Source: Enterococcus malodoratus ATCC 43197
GTDB lineage: Bacteria > Bacillota > Bacilli > Lactobacillales > Enterococcaceae
Direction of reading: 5' to 3'
Length of the DNA stretch: 64,000 bases
Assembly: GCF_000407185.1 (NCBI RefSeq)
Contig: NZ_KE136482.1
Location: 496,001 to 560,000 of the forward strand
Both the position numbers and the translations under genes were made by a program. Shown piece after piece: positions 44,850 through 53,751 of the stretch. The notes beneath the pieces were generated by a model. The model made no database searches. It was not told the DNA's origin and saw nothing but the letters and a program-made list of their open reading frames with translations. How positions within the stretch are numbered: position 1 is the first letter of the stretch; each line of letters starts with the position of its first letter.

Positions 44850-46832
44850 TTTCCGTTCAACTAATTGGTAGTAGCTGCGAGCAGTTAAACGATAGACGAT
44901 GAAATAGAGAATCGCAAAGACGATCGTCACAATCCCGCAAATAAGCAAGAACAGCTGCCAGTTCACTAATCCGAATAAAATGAGCAGTTTTCGAATCAGC
45001 GGGAAGGCAAAGGCTAAATGGATCACAGCGATAACTAATGGGAAGGAGAAAACCATCAGAACTTGGCTGCTGATTACCTTCTTAATCTCACGATGACTCA
45101 TCCCTACCTTTTGCAAAATCTCAAACCGTTCTCGGTCATCCATTCCTTCAGAAATTTGTTTGTAGTAGATGATTAAGGCGGTAGCCAAAATAAACGTAGC
45201 ACCAAAAATGATTCCTAAGAAAAAGAATCCGCCGGTAAATACTTTATTTTCGGAAACAAAAGAGTATTTATCATCAAACGTAAATTGTCCCTCACCCGCT
45301 TGTTGGAAGATTCGTTCTCTTAACGTTTGAACAAAATCTAAATTCTTTTCTTTATTCTTCAAATCCGCATTAAACATAAAGTTATATTCTGGAAGTTTCT
45401 TTGAAGCGTCTGCTTTTTTAGGAAACCATTTCGCGAGAGACTGATCAAGAACTTCTTGATTCGGCATAACAATTAAAAAGGAATCGGTCAAACCTACCTG
45501 CTGATTGATTCCAGGAAACTTAGTGATTCGTTTTTTTATCTTAAATGCCTGATCTGCGAATTTCAACTGGTTCGCTTTTAGATCACCACTGACAGGATAA
45601 AAATAAATTTCATCGTCTTTCAAACTTACTGTTTCATTCGTATGTTTTTGATACTCCTGTGCCGTTATAAAATTCATTAGGGTGATCGTTGTGGATCTTG
45701 AGTTATAGTAAGTATCTGCATCAGCAATCTGATAAATGTCATTTTCAGGATCAAAAAGAATACTTTGGGTTGAGGTTAAATAAACTTGCTCAGAGAGCGG
45801 CGCTTGTTTTTCAGCGCTCACTGCATCAATGACTTCTTTCACTTGGTCGGGATGTTGTTTCGTTGAGATCATTACGTCACGTGGATAGCGCGTGCGCTCA
45901 ACATCCTTTTGTCCAAAATAAAGACTTGCTGTGGTCGCTACCGTCACCAATACCATGGTTGAGAGAATACAAATGCTGGCCAACCCCGCCGCATTTTGTT
46001 TCATGCGATACATCATACTAGATACTGAAATGAAATGGTTCGTTTGATAATAGAAGCGTTTATTCCGTTTTAAGAGTTTTAACAAAGCGATACTTCCCGC
46101 GATGAACAAACAATAGGTTCCAAGAATTACCAGAACAATCGCAATGAAGAATAGCGACAACGCATTCAGCGGAGAGTCGATCGTCACGGCAATTACATAG
46201 CCGCTTCCCAAAAAAATGAGGCCCAAAATAGCGATGATCCATCGAGCTTTTGGTTCCTGCTCCCCTTTTTTACTTCCATGCAAGAGTGTGATAGGATTCG
46301 TTCGTTTGATTTGCCAGCAATTGATTAATAATAGTAGGAAAAAAATTCCTACGAATAGCAGTGTCACAAATCCCAGACTGGAAAGCGACAGCTGAAAGAC
46401 AAAATCGTTTCCTACACTAATCAAGCGCTGCAATACTAAAAAGGCCAATTTTGATAAAACGAGTCCGGTAATCAAGCCGGAACTAATCACGATCAAAAAG
46501 CTAAGCAAAGTTTCCCAAATCATTAATTGATAAAGTTCGCGCTTGCCTAAACCAAGAATATTGTATAAGCCCAATTCTTTTTTGCGCTGCTTTAATAAAA
46601 AGCTGTTCGTATAAAACGAAAAGATCACGGTGAAAATCATGATAATAATATGCCCTAGGCCGAACATCGCCCGTGCGGAGGCACTATTGGGTAGATTTTG
46701 CATCCCCTCATTATTGACTATAACCTGTGTCATCGTATTGATTGCTACGAGAAACAGCATCGATATTAGAAAAGGCAGATAGCCGCGATGATTTTTTCTT
46801 AAATTGGTAAAAGCTAATTTTCCGTAAAACAT
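44844..46832 (-). CDS. BceB-like ABC transporter permease (peptide antibiotic resistance)
   Basis: A 662-residue permease with the Bce architecture: one TM helix, three TM helices, a pair, then a ~200-residue extracellular domain (about 310-520) before the last three TM helices. KKELGLYNILGLGKRELYQLM and RFEILQKVGMSHREIKKVI are the typical coupling segments. With its ATPase, sensor kinase and response regulator upstream it forms a detoxification module that removes bacitracin- or lantibiotic-type peptides from lipid II cycle intermediates and itself serves as the sensor. The exact drug range is unknown. Confidence 0.88.
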   Translation of the reverse strand: MFYGKLAFTNLRKNHRGYLPFLISMLFLVAINTMTQVIVNNEGMQNLPNSASARAMFGLGHIIIMIFTVIFSFYTNSFLLKQRKKELGLYNILGLGKRELYQLMIWETLLSFLIVISSGLITGLVLSKLAFLVLQRLISVGNDFVFQLSLSSLGFVTLLFVGIFFLLLLINCWQIKRTNPITLLHGSKKGEQEPKARWIIAILGLIFLGSGYVIAVTIDSPLNALSLFFIAIVLVILGTYCLFIAGSIALLKLLKRNKRFYYQTNHFISVSSMMYRMKQNAAGLASICILSTMVLVTVATTASLYFGQKDVERTRYPRDVMISTKQHPDQVKEVIDAVSAEKQAPLSEQVYLTSTQSILFDPENDIYQIADADTYYNSRSTTITLMNFITAQEYQKHTNETVSLKDDEIYFYPVSGDLKANQLKFADQAFKIKKRITKFPGINQQVGLTDSFLIVMPNQEVLDQSLAKWFPKKADASKKLPEYNFMFNADLKNKEKNLDFVQTLRERIFQQAGEGQFTFDDKYSFVSENKVFTGGFFFLGIIFGATFILATALIIYYKQISEGMDDRERFEILQKVGMSHREIKKVISSQVLMVFSFPLVIAVIHLAFAFPLIRKLLILFGLVNWQLFLLICGIVTIVFAILYFIVYRLTARSYYQLVERKA

Positions 46833-46835
46833 CTG

Positions 46836-47597
46836 CTACGCCTCCTTTGATAGCAAGGCTGTCAATGTCTCGTTGATCGTTTCAAGAAACTCATAGTTAT
46901 CCTTATTTCCGCGATATAACTGATGATAAACTTGTCCATCCTTGATGAACATGACCCGTTTGGCATGGCTGGCGGCGATTGAACTATGCGTAACCATTAA
47001 AATCGTTTGTCCATTATCATTCAATCGTTGAAAAATCTGCAGGAGCTGTTCCGATGTTTTTGAATCTAAAGCACCTGTAGGCTCATCTGCTAATAATAAT
47101 TCCGGATTGGTGATGATTGCTCTTGCTACGGCTACCCGCTGTTTTTGCCCTCCCGATAGTTCATACGGATATTTCTCCAATAATTTCTCGATCCCTAAAG
47201 CCTTCACCACTGGTTTAAGTTCGCTCATCAATTCTTTGACGGGTGTTCGAGACAATACCAATGGCAGCAGAATATTGTCCTTAACCGAAAAAGTATCCAA
47301 TAAGTTGAAATCTTGGAAGACAAAGCCTAAATGGTCTCGGCGGAAAGCAGCCGCGTTCTTTTCCTTGATCGTATTCAGATCCATCCCGTCTAATAAAATT
47401 GTACCGGAAGATGGTTTATCTAATGTAGCGATCAGATTCAACAGAGTACTCTTTCCAGAACCCGATTCTCCCATAATCGCGACATAATCACCCTTTTCAA
47501 CGGATAAATCAATGTTTCGCAAAGCTTCTACAGGCATACCCTTGAACTGGGTCTGATAGACTTTTTTTATTCCCTCAACTTTTAGTAGTTCATTCAT
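46836..47597 (-). CDS. BceA-like ABC transporter ATP-binding protein
   Basis: A 253-residue MacB/LolD-class ATPase: Walker A GESGSGKST, LSGGQKQRVAVARAI signature, Walker B LLLADEPTGALDSKTS. The start at 47597 follows AGGAGG by 7 nt; the 60-nt longer frame is rejected. It is 3 nt from the permease gene. A terminator lies between the kinase gene and this gene, so it probably has its own promoter switched on by the response regulator, as in other Bce modules. Confidence 0.88.
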   Translation of the reverse strand: MNELLKVEGIKKVYQTQFKGMPVEALRNIDLSVEKGDYVAIMGESGSGKSTLLNLIATLDKPSSGTILLDGMDLNTIKEKNAAAFRRDHLGFVFQDFNLLDTFSVKDNILLPLVLSRTPVKELMSELKPVVKALGIEKLLEKYPYELSGGQKQRVAVARAIITNPELLLADEPTGALDSKTSEQLLQIFQRLNDNGQTILMVTHSSIAASHAKRVMFIKDGQVYHQLYRGNKDNYEFLETINETLTALLSKEA

Positions 47598-47699
47598 TGT
47601 GATTCCTCCTAGTTCGTTTTGAAATAAGTATTCGGCCAACCTATTGATACTGATCAACCCTTCTACTTCATCATAGAATCCTGCCTGTAAAAAGACTAC

Positions 47700-47746
47700 T
47701 TACGAAAATAAATCCAAACTTACAATTATGAAAGTTTGGATTTATT
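47700..47746 (-). terminator. Intrinsic terminator after the sensor kinase gene
   Basis: AATAAATCCAAACTT (47707-47721) pairs with AAGTTTGGATTTATT (47732-47746) and the minus strand continues with TTTTC. It separates regulator and transporter transcription. Confidence 0.78.
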
Positions 47747-48731
47747 CAAAAGCTGAGATTTCTTCAGGAAAAACGATCGTGACCGTAGTTCCTTCATTGA
47801 CGCGAGATTCAATATATAGCTGACACCCTAATTTACTCGCGGCTTGTTGACTAAGATAGAGGCCAAGACCGCTGGCTCTTTGCTGTTCACGGCCATTCAT
47901 TCCAGTATAGCCCTTTTCAAAAACGCGCGGCAGATCCTCCGCTCGTATCCCCATTCCCGTATCTTGAATCGTCAAACGATTTTCAACAAAAGAAATGCTG
48001 ATTGTGCCATCTTCCGTATATTTGATTGCATTAAAAATGATTTGCTCCAAAATAAAAATCAGCCATTTCTGATCCGAATAGACCATTCCTTCAAGATTTT
48101 CAAGCTGTAAACTTAGATTTTTTTGCGAGAAAAAAGTCGCGTATTTTTTTACAACCATTTTGATGATTTTTTCAATCGATAATTGTTGAAAAACTAAATC
48201 TGCCTGATTAAGATTTTGACGCATATAATTTAGAATCATTTGCAAGTATTCATTGATTTTGAATAGTTCATTCTTCATCGTTCGCGGATCAAGCTGTCCT
48301 GATTGAATCAATAAGTCTAAAGCAGCTACCGGTGTTTTGATTTGATGGAGCCATAGTCCAAAATCGTCCAGCATATCTCGCTGCTTTTGCTGCAAATCTT
48401 CTTGCTGCCGATTTTTTGTTTCTAAAACTAAACGCAATACTTCTTGATACGTCTTTTCACTCAAGGTTTCAGCTTTAGGTAAAAAAATCAGACTGCTTAA
48501 TTGCAGATCTTCTGTCGCCAACAATTCCAATTGCTTCTGTTTCTGGCAATAGCGGTAAAAAGAAACCAGCGAATACACGAGCAGCATGAACATCGTGAAT
48601 AGCCAGCCATCCCAAAAAGGCGCAAAAGGAAATTCATAGAGATAGAACGTCAAGAAAATCAAGAACCAGAATACCAGATACATACCGTAAATAATCCGAC
48701 GTTCATAAAGGAAATGTTTAAGCCGTCTCAT
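47742..48731 (-). CDS. BceS-like intramembrane-sensing histidine kinase
   Basis: A 329-residue kinase with two N-terminal TM helices (about 13-30 and 40-58) and almost no extracellular loop, the mark of intramembrane-sensing kinases that read their ABC transporter. The phosphorylated His is in WLHQIKTPVAALDLL; the ATPase has N-box IIFNAIKYTEDG, DTGMGIRAEDLPRVFEKGYTG and GLGLYLS. Overlaps the response regulator by 4 nt. Confidence 0.9.
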   Translation of the reverse strand: MRRLKHFLYERRIIYGMYLVFWFLIFLTFYLYEFPFAPFWDGWLFTMFMLLVYSLVSFYRYCQKQKQLELLATEDLQLSSLIFLPKAETLSEKTYQEVLRLVLETKNRQQEDLQQKQRDMLDDFGLWLHQIKTPVAALDLLIQSGQLDPRTMKNELFKINEYLQMILNYMRQNLNQADLVFQQLSIEKIIKMVVKKYATFFSQKNLSLQLENLEGMVYSDQKWLIFILEQIIFNAIKYTEDGTISISFVENRLTIQDTGMGIRAEDLPRVFEKGYTGMNGREQQRASGLGLYLSQQAASKLGCQLYIESRVNEGTTVTIVFPEEISAFE

Positions 48732-49408
48732 CGCTTCTCCTCAATTAAATAGCCTTTGTTTTTGACCGTTTGGATCAAACTGTCGATACCGAAGTCCTTC
48801 AGCTTTTTGCGTAAACGCGTCAAATTAACCGCCAAGGTATTGTTATCAATGAAATCATCACTTTGCCATAAGGTCTCAATAATTTGCTCCCGCGGAACGA
48901 TTTGACCTTGCGTCGCAAATAGTACGCTTAAGATTCGGGATTCATTCGGTGTCAGCGGCAAATGATCATTCGCCGATTGGATTTGATTGATCGCCGGCAC
49001 AAACTGATATTCACCGAAGTCGTAGCTTAATTGCTGTCCGTATTGATAACTGCGCCGCAGCATCGCTTGAATTTTTGCTAATAAAACCGTCAGTTCAAAT
49101 GGTTTTTCAATAAATTCATCTGCACCCATATTTAAGGCCATTACTTGGTTCATTTGATCCTTTGCCGAGGAGAGAAAAATAATCGGGACTTCAGAGACCT
49201 TGCGAATCTCTTGGCACCAATAGAAGCCGTTGAAAAATGGCAGGGAAATATCCAAAATCACCAAATCCGGCTGCACCGCTTGATACTCAGCAAACACCTG
49301 CTGAAAATCTTTTGCTACATAGCAGTTCATTCCCCACTGATTCAAATGTTGTTGAATTACGGAAACAATCGTCGTGTCATCTTCTACTAGAAAAATTTTA
49401 TTCGTCAT
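48728..49408 (-). CDS. BceR-like OmpR-family response regulator
   Basis: A 226-residue regulator: receiver domain with acidic pocket VEDD and phospho-acceptor Asp in LVILDISLPFFNG, conserved Lys in FIEKPFE, and a C-terminal winged helix (RILSVLFATQGQIVPREQIIETLWQ, TLAVNLTRLRKKL). It would activate the transporter promoter in 47598-47699. First gene of the regulator pair. Confidence 0.9.
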   Translation of the reverse strand: MTNKIFLVEDDTTIVSVIQQHLNQWGMNCYVAKDFQQVFAEYQAVQPDLVILDISLPFFNGFYWCQEIRKVSEVPIIFLSSAKDQMNQVMALNMGADEFIEKPFELTVLLAKIQAMLRRSYQYGQQLSYDFGEYQFVPAINQIQSANDHLPLTPNESRILSVLFATQGQIVPREQIIETLWQSDDFIDNNTLAVNLTRLRKKLKDFGIDSLIQTVKNKGYLIEEKR

Positions 49409-49548
49409 TATAGTTCCTTCTACTTTTTCTTCTTATTATACTAGAAATTTTTAGAATTTCGGCGGCTATCTCAGAATTGCACGGACATTTTCTTAAAAAA
49501 TAAACCGAAATACCTTATTTATCGACACGTAGACTGGTATAAATGTAA

Positions 49549-49580
49549 AAAAAAGCCCTCTGCTTAGCAGAAGGCTTCTC
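49549..49580 (-). terminator. Intrinsic terminator
   Basis: AAGCCCTCTGC and GCAGAAGGCTT around a TTA loop, followed by eight T on the minus strand, after the TIGR03943-type gene. Confidence 0.8.
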
Positions 49581-49583
49581 GTA

Positions 49584-50420
49584 TTAGAAAGCGCGATAGA
49601 CATATTGATTTTTCGGTGCACTGACAGGCTGCGCCTTAGCCACCGCTACGGAAGGAATCTGACGATGGAACGGTTCAAAGAAGTCCAGCGTGATCGTCCC
49701 TTCGACATGCAGCCATTGATTATTTTTCACCGCTAGATTTTCCGGCAGCTTAGTCATTAAGCCAAATACACCCGAATCAGCAACACAATGAATGATCCCA
49801 AAGCGGAATAGAAAGTCATATTTTTGATTGTTCTTATTCGCTTCATAAACGAAACCGTTGAAAGAAATATTCTTGCCGACAAAAGAGTTCGGATAATTAT
49901 AGATCAATTCCATTACTTCCAAATAATTATCGTTCGTAATCTCTAGCTTTTGATCCGTCTCATATTTTTTCATAAGCTTCGACATTTGATCGTTATAATC
50001 GTTTTTATTGTAGTAAATACTAGTATCGGGCTTTAAATACTGGGTATTCATCTCTGGGTCGCCCACCGATTCTTTACTAATGGGGAAACTAAAGCCCTTC
50101 GCCTCAACAATGGTCGTATCTAAACTGATCGTTGGAAATAGCATCCCGACAACCAAAGGTAAGATCAGCAGCAGATAGACGATCCCGCGTTGATACGGCT
50201 TCGACATAACATGATCATGTCCGTCGTGGTGAACATGTCCTTCGTGCTTCTCCCCCGCTGCCCAAATCCGCAATTGAACCAAGGCCAACAACAGCGACAA
50301 GCCCATTGTCAGAAAAACCAGATAACGATAATGTACATTGATATATTGATCCAATCTGCCAGAAACTTGCAGATACATCATTAATTCGAAATAACCTGAT
50401 AAAATCAGAAAACGTATCAT
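49584..50420 (-). CDS. TIGR03943/YcgQ-like membrane protein
   Basis: A 278-residue protein with three to four TM helices in the first ~110 residues, a His-rich loop (KHEGHVHHDGHDHVMS) between them and an extracytoplasmic C-terminal domain. This is the TIGR03943 (DUF1980) partner that almost always accompanies the PF03773 permease upstream. Function is unresolved; the His clusters suggest zinc or another transition metal. Gap to the partner 131 nt. Confidence 0.8.
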   Translation of the reverse strand: MIRFLILSGYFELMMYLQVSGRLDQYINVHYRYLVFLTMGLSLLLALVQLRIWAAGEKHEGHVHHDGHDHVMSKPYQRGIVYLLLILPLVVGMLFPTISLDTTIVEAKGFSFPISKESVGDPEMNTQYLKPDTSIYYNKNDYNDQMSKLMKKYETDQKLEITNDNYLEVMELIYNYPNSFVGKNISFNGFVYEANKNNQKYDFLFRFGIIHCVADSGVFGLMTKLPENLAVKNNQWLHVEGTITLDFFEPFHRQIPSVAVAKAQPVSAPKNQYVYRAF

Positions 50421-50551
50421 GAGGTTCTCTCCTTTGTGGTTCTTCTTACTCTTCTTTTGTTACAACTGCGAAAGATTGAATTGGCTCCCTTAGTCCATTT
50501 TTGGTAATTATTTTTCTGAAAAAAAAAAATAAATTCGATTTGGATTTCAAT

Positions 50552-51463
50552 TTATATCACTAATGCGTAGACTGTGACGATCACACTGATCAAAGCGATC
50601 AGCTGTAAAATAAATTTCCCATGAAAACTGCGTTTCATCATCATCAGGTTTTTGATGTCGACCATAGGGCCAAACACTAAAAATGCCACAATCGCATTGG
50701 TACCAAACAGACTCAATAACGATGAGCCGACAAAAGCATCTGCTTCTGAACAAAGTGACATCGTGAAAGCCAAGACTAACATGACTAAAATACCGATGAT
50801 TTTCGAAGAGGTCAGCTGCAGCATAAATTGTGTCGGTAAAAAGACTTGCATCCCGCTCGCAATCAACGCTCCAATAATCAAATAACGACCTGTGTCAAAG
50901 AATTCATCAATGCTATGAACCAAGACAGACCAAACCTGCTGACCAAAGGATTCCTTTTCAGCTGTTTCGTGATGATGGTGCTGATGCTCCCCATGATCAT
51001 GCTCGTGCAGTTCTGCCTTTAAAATCGGTGTTCGATTGAAATAGGCGATCCATGAACCGATCAGCAAAGCTACGATAAAGCTTCCTACTGCTCTCAATAA
51101 AGCGAACTTCATACTGTTGCCAAAAGCGATATATGTAGAGAATAATACGATCGGATTAATAATCGGTGCCGTTACCATAAAAGCAAACGCTGTATGCTCC
51201 GGTACCCCTTTCCGCATGAATTGAGTGACAATCGGAATAATACCGCATTCACAGGAAGGAAAAAAGAATCCTATAAAAGAACCTACTAAAATAGCTAAAA
51301 ATTTATTTTTAGGCAATATTTTTTGCACACGCTCTGGTGTCAAAAAAACTTGCAATGCACCAGAAATGATACAGCCTAATAGAACGAACGGAATCGCTTC
51401 AATGACAATCGATAAAAAAATTGTACTCATTTGCAATACCGAATGTGGTAGAAAATTAAACAT
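50552..51463 (-). CDS. PF03773 permease (YraQ/YcgR-like)
   Basis: A 303-residue membrane protein with ~8 TM helices. FFFPSCECGIIPIVTQFMRKG and TAPIINPIVLFSTYIAFGN are hallmarks of the DUF318/PF03773 permease family, and SLCSEADAFVGSSLLSLF is the repeat counterpart. A central loop ELHEHDHGEHQHHHHE is a strong metal-binding candidate. The start at 51463 is set by GGAGGG 6 nt upstream. It probably works with the TIGR03943 protein as an ion transport complex. Confidence 0.82.
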   Translation of the reverse strand: MFNFLPHSVLQMSTIFLSIVIEAIPFVLLGCIISGALQVFLTPERVQKILPKNKFLAILVGSFIGFFFPSCECGIIPIVTQFMRKGVPEHTAFAFMVTAPIINPIVLFSTYIAFGNSMKFALLRAVGSFIVALLIGSWIAYFNRTPILKAELHEHDHGEHQHHHHETAEKESFGQQVWSVLVHSIDEFFDTGRYLIIGALIASGMQVFLPTQFMLQLTSSKIIGILVMLVLAFTMSLCSEADAFVGSSLLSLFGTNAIVAFLVFGPMVDIKNLMMMKRSFHGKFILQLIALISVIVTVYALVI

Positions 51464-51493
51464 AGGATTCCCTCCAATTTTGCACTGTTTTAA

Positions 51494-51522
51494 GATATAC
51501 TCTTTTTTATCAAAAGACACAA
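51494..51522 (-). promoter_or_regulatory. Promoter of the His-rich permease pair
   Basis: TTGTGT (51517-51522), 17-nt spacer, TATATC (51494-51499) on the minus strand. No convincing metalloregulator box was recognised. Confidence 0.5.
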
Positions 51523-51582
51523 GAAAATTTCGATTCACAAACTTTTTTTAAGACTTTTTTTATAGTTTTTTCCCCTAAACGC

Positions 51583-51614
51583 AAAAAAGCCCGCTCATCA
51601 AGAGCGGGCTTTTA
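51583..51614. terminator. Isolated intrinsic terminator between divergent genes
   Basis: AAGCCCGCTC (51587-51596) pairs with GAGCGGGCTT (51602-51611) around ATCAA. It has no gene upstream on either strand, so it may be the leftover end of a lost gene or of an excised element. Confidence 0.75.
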
Positions 51615-51818
51615 TTTGTTATTTTACAGCGTCTTTTATTATAGCGGTCTTACCACTTGTTCGCTCTGGTACAAAATAGCTTTAAATCAGCGTTTAATAA
51701 CACTTTTTATAAAAGGGAATTTTTGGCTAGAACGGACTAGTTAGGTTTTTTTGCCCCTTTTTTGCCCCTTTTTAGTCTTAATATTCTGCCTATGCTATAC
51801 TAAACCCGAGGTGATTAT
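51615..51818. other. Upstream region of the orphan small genes, with 11-bp tandem repeat
   Basis: No gene. TTTTTTGCCCC is repeated exactly twice (51747-51757, 51758-51768), followed by an extended -10 (TGCTATACT near 51790-51800) for the gene at 51819. On the minus strand the repeat would encode a Lys/Gly-rich stretch similar to the ends of some phage integrases, but only ~19 codons are open. Confidence 0.4.
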
Positions 51819-52079
51819 ATGGATAAATTTACTGGACTGCTGACCAAAATCAGAGTGATAAAAGAAAAACCGCTGTTAGTAAGATTTACACTGATCACAG
51901 AAACGGACGCAATTAATTGTCTAATCGCTAAAGAAATGTTGAGCAAACAAATAATGATGTTGCCTGACGACAAATACACGGTGGCGGTGAAAGGATATTT
52001 CAACAAAAAAGGACAGTTAGTTATCAGAGAATTGAGGATTCTAGATAAAGATGATTTTACTAATCGATTGGGTCTGTAA
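51819..52079 (+). CDS. Hypothetical small protein (86 aa), accessory
   Basis: GAGGTGAT precedes the ATG. The peptide (FTGLLTKIRVIKEKPLLVRF, DAINCLIAKEMLSKQIMMLPDD, TVAVKGYFNKKGQLVIREL) looks like a small beta-rich, OB-like fold, and reminds me of short proteins on enterococcal plasmids and prophages. No function is known. It is followed by another orphan gene. Confidence 0.6.
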   Translation: MDKFTGLLTKIRVIKEKPLLVRFTLITETDAINCLIAKEMLSKQIMMLPDDKYTVAVKGYFNKKGQLVIRELRILDKDDFTNRLGL

Positions 52080-52157
52080 GAAACTATGCGGTTGTCGGCA
52101 AGACAAGTATCATGCTAGAATTTGAATCAAGTAGATTCCAACAGAAGAAGGTATGAA

Positions 52158-52439
52158 ATGAAGGCTGGCGAATTATTAAAACAATTGACTGTGAATCCTT
52201 TTCATGAGGACTATACAGGGATATTTACGCAAATGGGCAGTACCATCATTCCGCTGACTACTGCCAAACCTGATGATGAAGGAAATCTTATCTTTTTTCG
52301 CCAGAACAGGAAGGCTCCCATGAGTACTAAGACTTTATTTTCTATTTTGCTGCTACATAAGAAGAATATTTTCTGTTGGAATAATCACAAGATCGCCATA
52401 TACAGTTTTAGAATTGACCACGGAAAGATTATTGTATAA
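52158..52439 (+). CDS. Hypothetical small protein (93 aa), accessory
   Basis: The start at 52158 (MKAGELLKQLTVNPFHEDY) follows GAAGG with suitable spacing; the 36-nt longer TTG frame is not preferred. The C-terminus ends in YSFRIDHGKIIV, a strand-rich pattern. No family recognised. It shares direction and probably transcript with the gene at 51819 and is followed by a terminator. Confidence 0.55.
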   Translation: MKAGELLKQLTVNPFHEDYTGIFTQMGSTIIPLTTAKPDDEGNLIFFRQNRKAPMSTKTLFSILLLHKKNIFCWNNHKIAIYSFRIDHGKIIV

Positions 52440-52467
52440 GAGCCTGAATTTTCGGGCTTTTTTGGTT
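52440..52467 (+). terminator. Intrinsic terminator
   Basis: AGCCTGAATTTTCGGGCT forms a short hairpin followed by six T, directly after the stop of the preceding gene. Confidence 0.7.
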
Positions 52468-52575
52468 TTATCAACACAAATATCCCACTCCTCGGATCAA
52501 TGAGAAGTGGGGTAAGAAAGTGAGGTTAAATGTCCTCTGAAATAAGTATAGCATATCTCCATCAGAAGTTGGTAA

Positions 52576-52797
52576 TCAATTACTATTCGTACTTTCTAAT
52601 TGGATACTTCCTCTAACCATAGAAAACATCTTCCCGCAGTTTGTACATTTCCAATAAAAAGAAGCATTGGGACGCTGAGCTCTGGCTAATATCTCGCCAC
52701 AATCACATTTGATATAAGTGGGCGGCCAAGAAAGACCTTTGCTAAACTCCGTAATCGGTACCATATTAGGATTAAAACATTCACGTCCATCGATCAT
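52576..52797 (-). CDS. Small zinc-ribbon protein (73 aa)
   Basis: The start at 52797 (MIDGRECFNPN) has AGAGGAACC upstream. Residues ~35-60 contain two CxC/CxxC knuckles, YIKCDCGEILA and YWKCTNCGKMFS, spaced as in rubredoxin-like zinc ribbons. It probably binds zinc and may contact nucleic acid or a partner protein. No further assignment is possible. It sits alone in an accessory stretch. Confidence 0.6.
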   Translation of the reverse strand: MIDGRECFNPNMVPITEFSKGLSWPPTYIKCDCGEILARAQRPNASFYWKCTNCGKMFSMVRGSIQLESTNSN

Positions 52798-52888
52798 TTG
52801 TGGTTCCTCTTTTCCTAAATTTGCACCTATTATACAACTTCTCAAAAAGCAAAAAAAGACCCTCTCAGATTAACGAAAAGTTTATATG

Positions 52889-53311
52889 CTATCTCACAAC
52901 CAACACATTGCACGGTGCGTGATTAACAACGTAGGCGGTCGTAGAGCCAACCAGAACGCGTTCAATTGCTCCTTTACCGGTTGCGCCCATGACGATAAGA
53001 TCAATATCTTCATCTTTAGCATAATTAACAATTTCGTGTTTAGCAACTCCTACCGAAACCTTTTTTTCAATCTTCATCGTAGATTCATCTTGTGCAATGT
53101 CATCTAACATATCTTTTGCGCGTATTAACAATCCAGAGGTGACTTCTCTCGCCATTAATGGAGCATGAGAAATCGTGGAAATGTCTATACTAGTTAACAT
53201 TGTCAACTCGGCTTCATTTCTCTTAGCAATAGCAATTGCTTCGTGCACTGCATCTTTTGACTGACTTGAACCATCGACAGCTACTAAGACGAATCTATAT
53301 TTGGCTTCCAT
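52889..53311 (-). CDS. Universal stress protein UspA family
   Basis: A 140-residue Usp domain: FVLVAVDGSSQSKDAVHEAI at the start, and GATGKGAIERVLVGSTTAYVVNHAPCNVLVV at the end, which is the ATP-binding G-2x-G-9x-G(S/T) motif. It is last of three genes with another usp and a small unknown gene. The start at 53311 follows AAGGAGGG. Likely a nucleotide-binding stress modulator. Confidence 0.9.
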   Translation of the reverse strand: MEAKYRFVLVAVDGSSQSKDAVHEAIAIAKRNEAELTMLTSIDISTISHAPLMAREVTSGLLIRAKDMLDDIAQDESTMKIEKKVSVGVAKHEIVNYAKDEDIDLIVMGATGKGAIERVLVGSTTAYVVNHAPCNVLVVR

Positions 53312-53358
53312 TGTTACGCCCTCCTTTGTAATCATAAAAGATTTGTTCAATGTATTGA

Positions 53359-53667
53359 TTAGTCATGATTATCAGCTATTAACGAATCAATTCGAGAATC
53401 AATATCTTTTTGTACCATTAAAGATCTCAAATAGGGATACGCTACCGCTTCAGGCAAAATAAACCACGCAGCTTGATACCCTCTTCCTGTAGTAGGGAAG
53501 CCCTTATCTTCTTCGTTATCACCATCATACCGAATCCCATAAACCTCTGTATTTTTCCATCTTAATTTTGCTATTGAGTAACCTTTACCCGTTTTGGTCC
53601 CATCTTCTACAATGCGCAATAATTCAATTTTTTCTTTGGGACTGATAACTTCTTTTGGTGAAACCAC
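53359..53667 (-). CDS. Hypothetical protein between two usp genes
   Basis: A 102-residue soluble protein starting at GTG 53667, 8 nt after AGGAGG; the longer ATG frame (53709) lacks an RBS. It contains EKIELLRIVEDGTKTGKGYSIAKLRWKNTEVYGIRYDGDNEEDKGFPTTGRG and an aromatic AAWFILPEAV, suggesting a small beta-barrel. A hypothetical gene followed by usp is the usual downstream context of the Lacto-usp RNA. Role unknown. Confidence 0.6.
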   Translation of the reverse strand: MVSPKEVISPKEKIELLRIVEDGTKTGKGYSIAKLRWKNTEVYGIRYDGDNEEDKGFPTTGRGYQAAWFILPEAVAYPYLRSLMVQKDIDSRIDSLIADNHD

Positions 53668-53751
53668 TGTAAATGCCTCCTTTGATTTAATTATTGAGGA
53701 ATTTATCATATGACGTTTCGTTCCTTGCAGAATACAATCTAAAATCTTGGG

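Noticed and set aside
51740-51800. 3' end of a phage integrase on the minus strand
   Set aside because: Only ~19 open codons of Lys/Gly-rich sequence caused by the 11-bp repeat; not enough to support a remnant.
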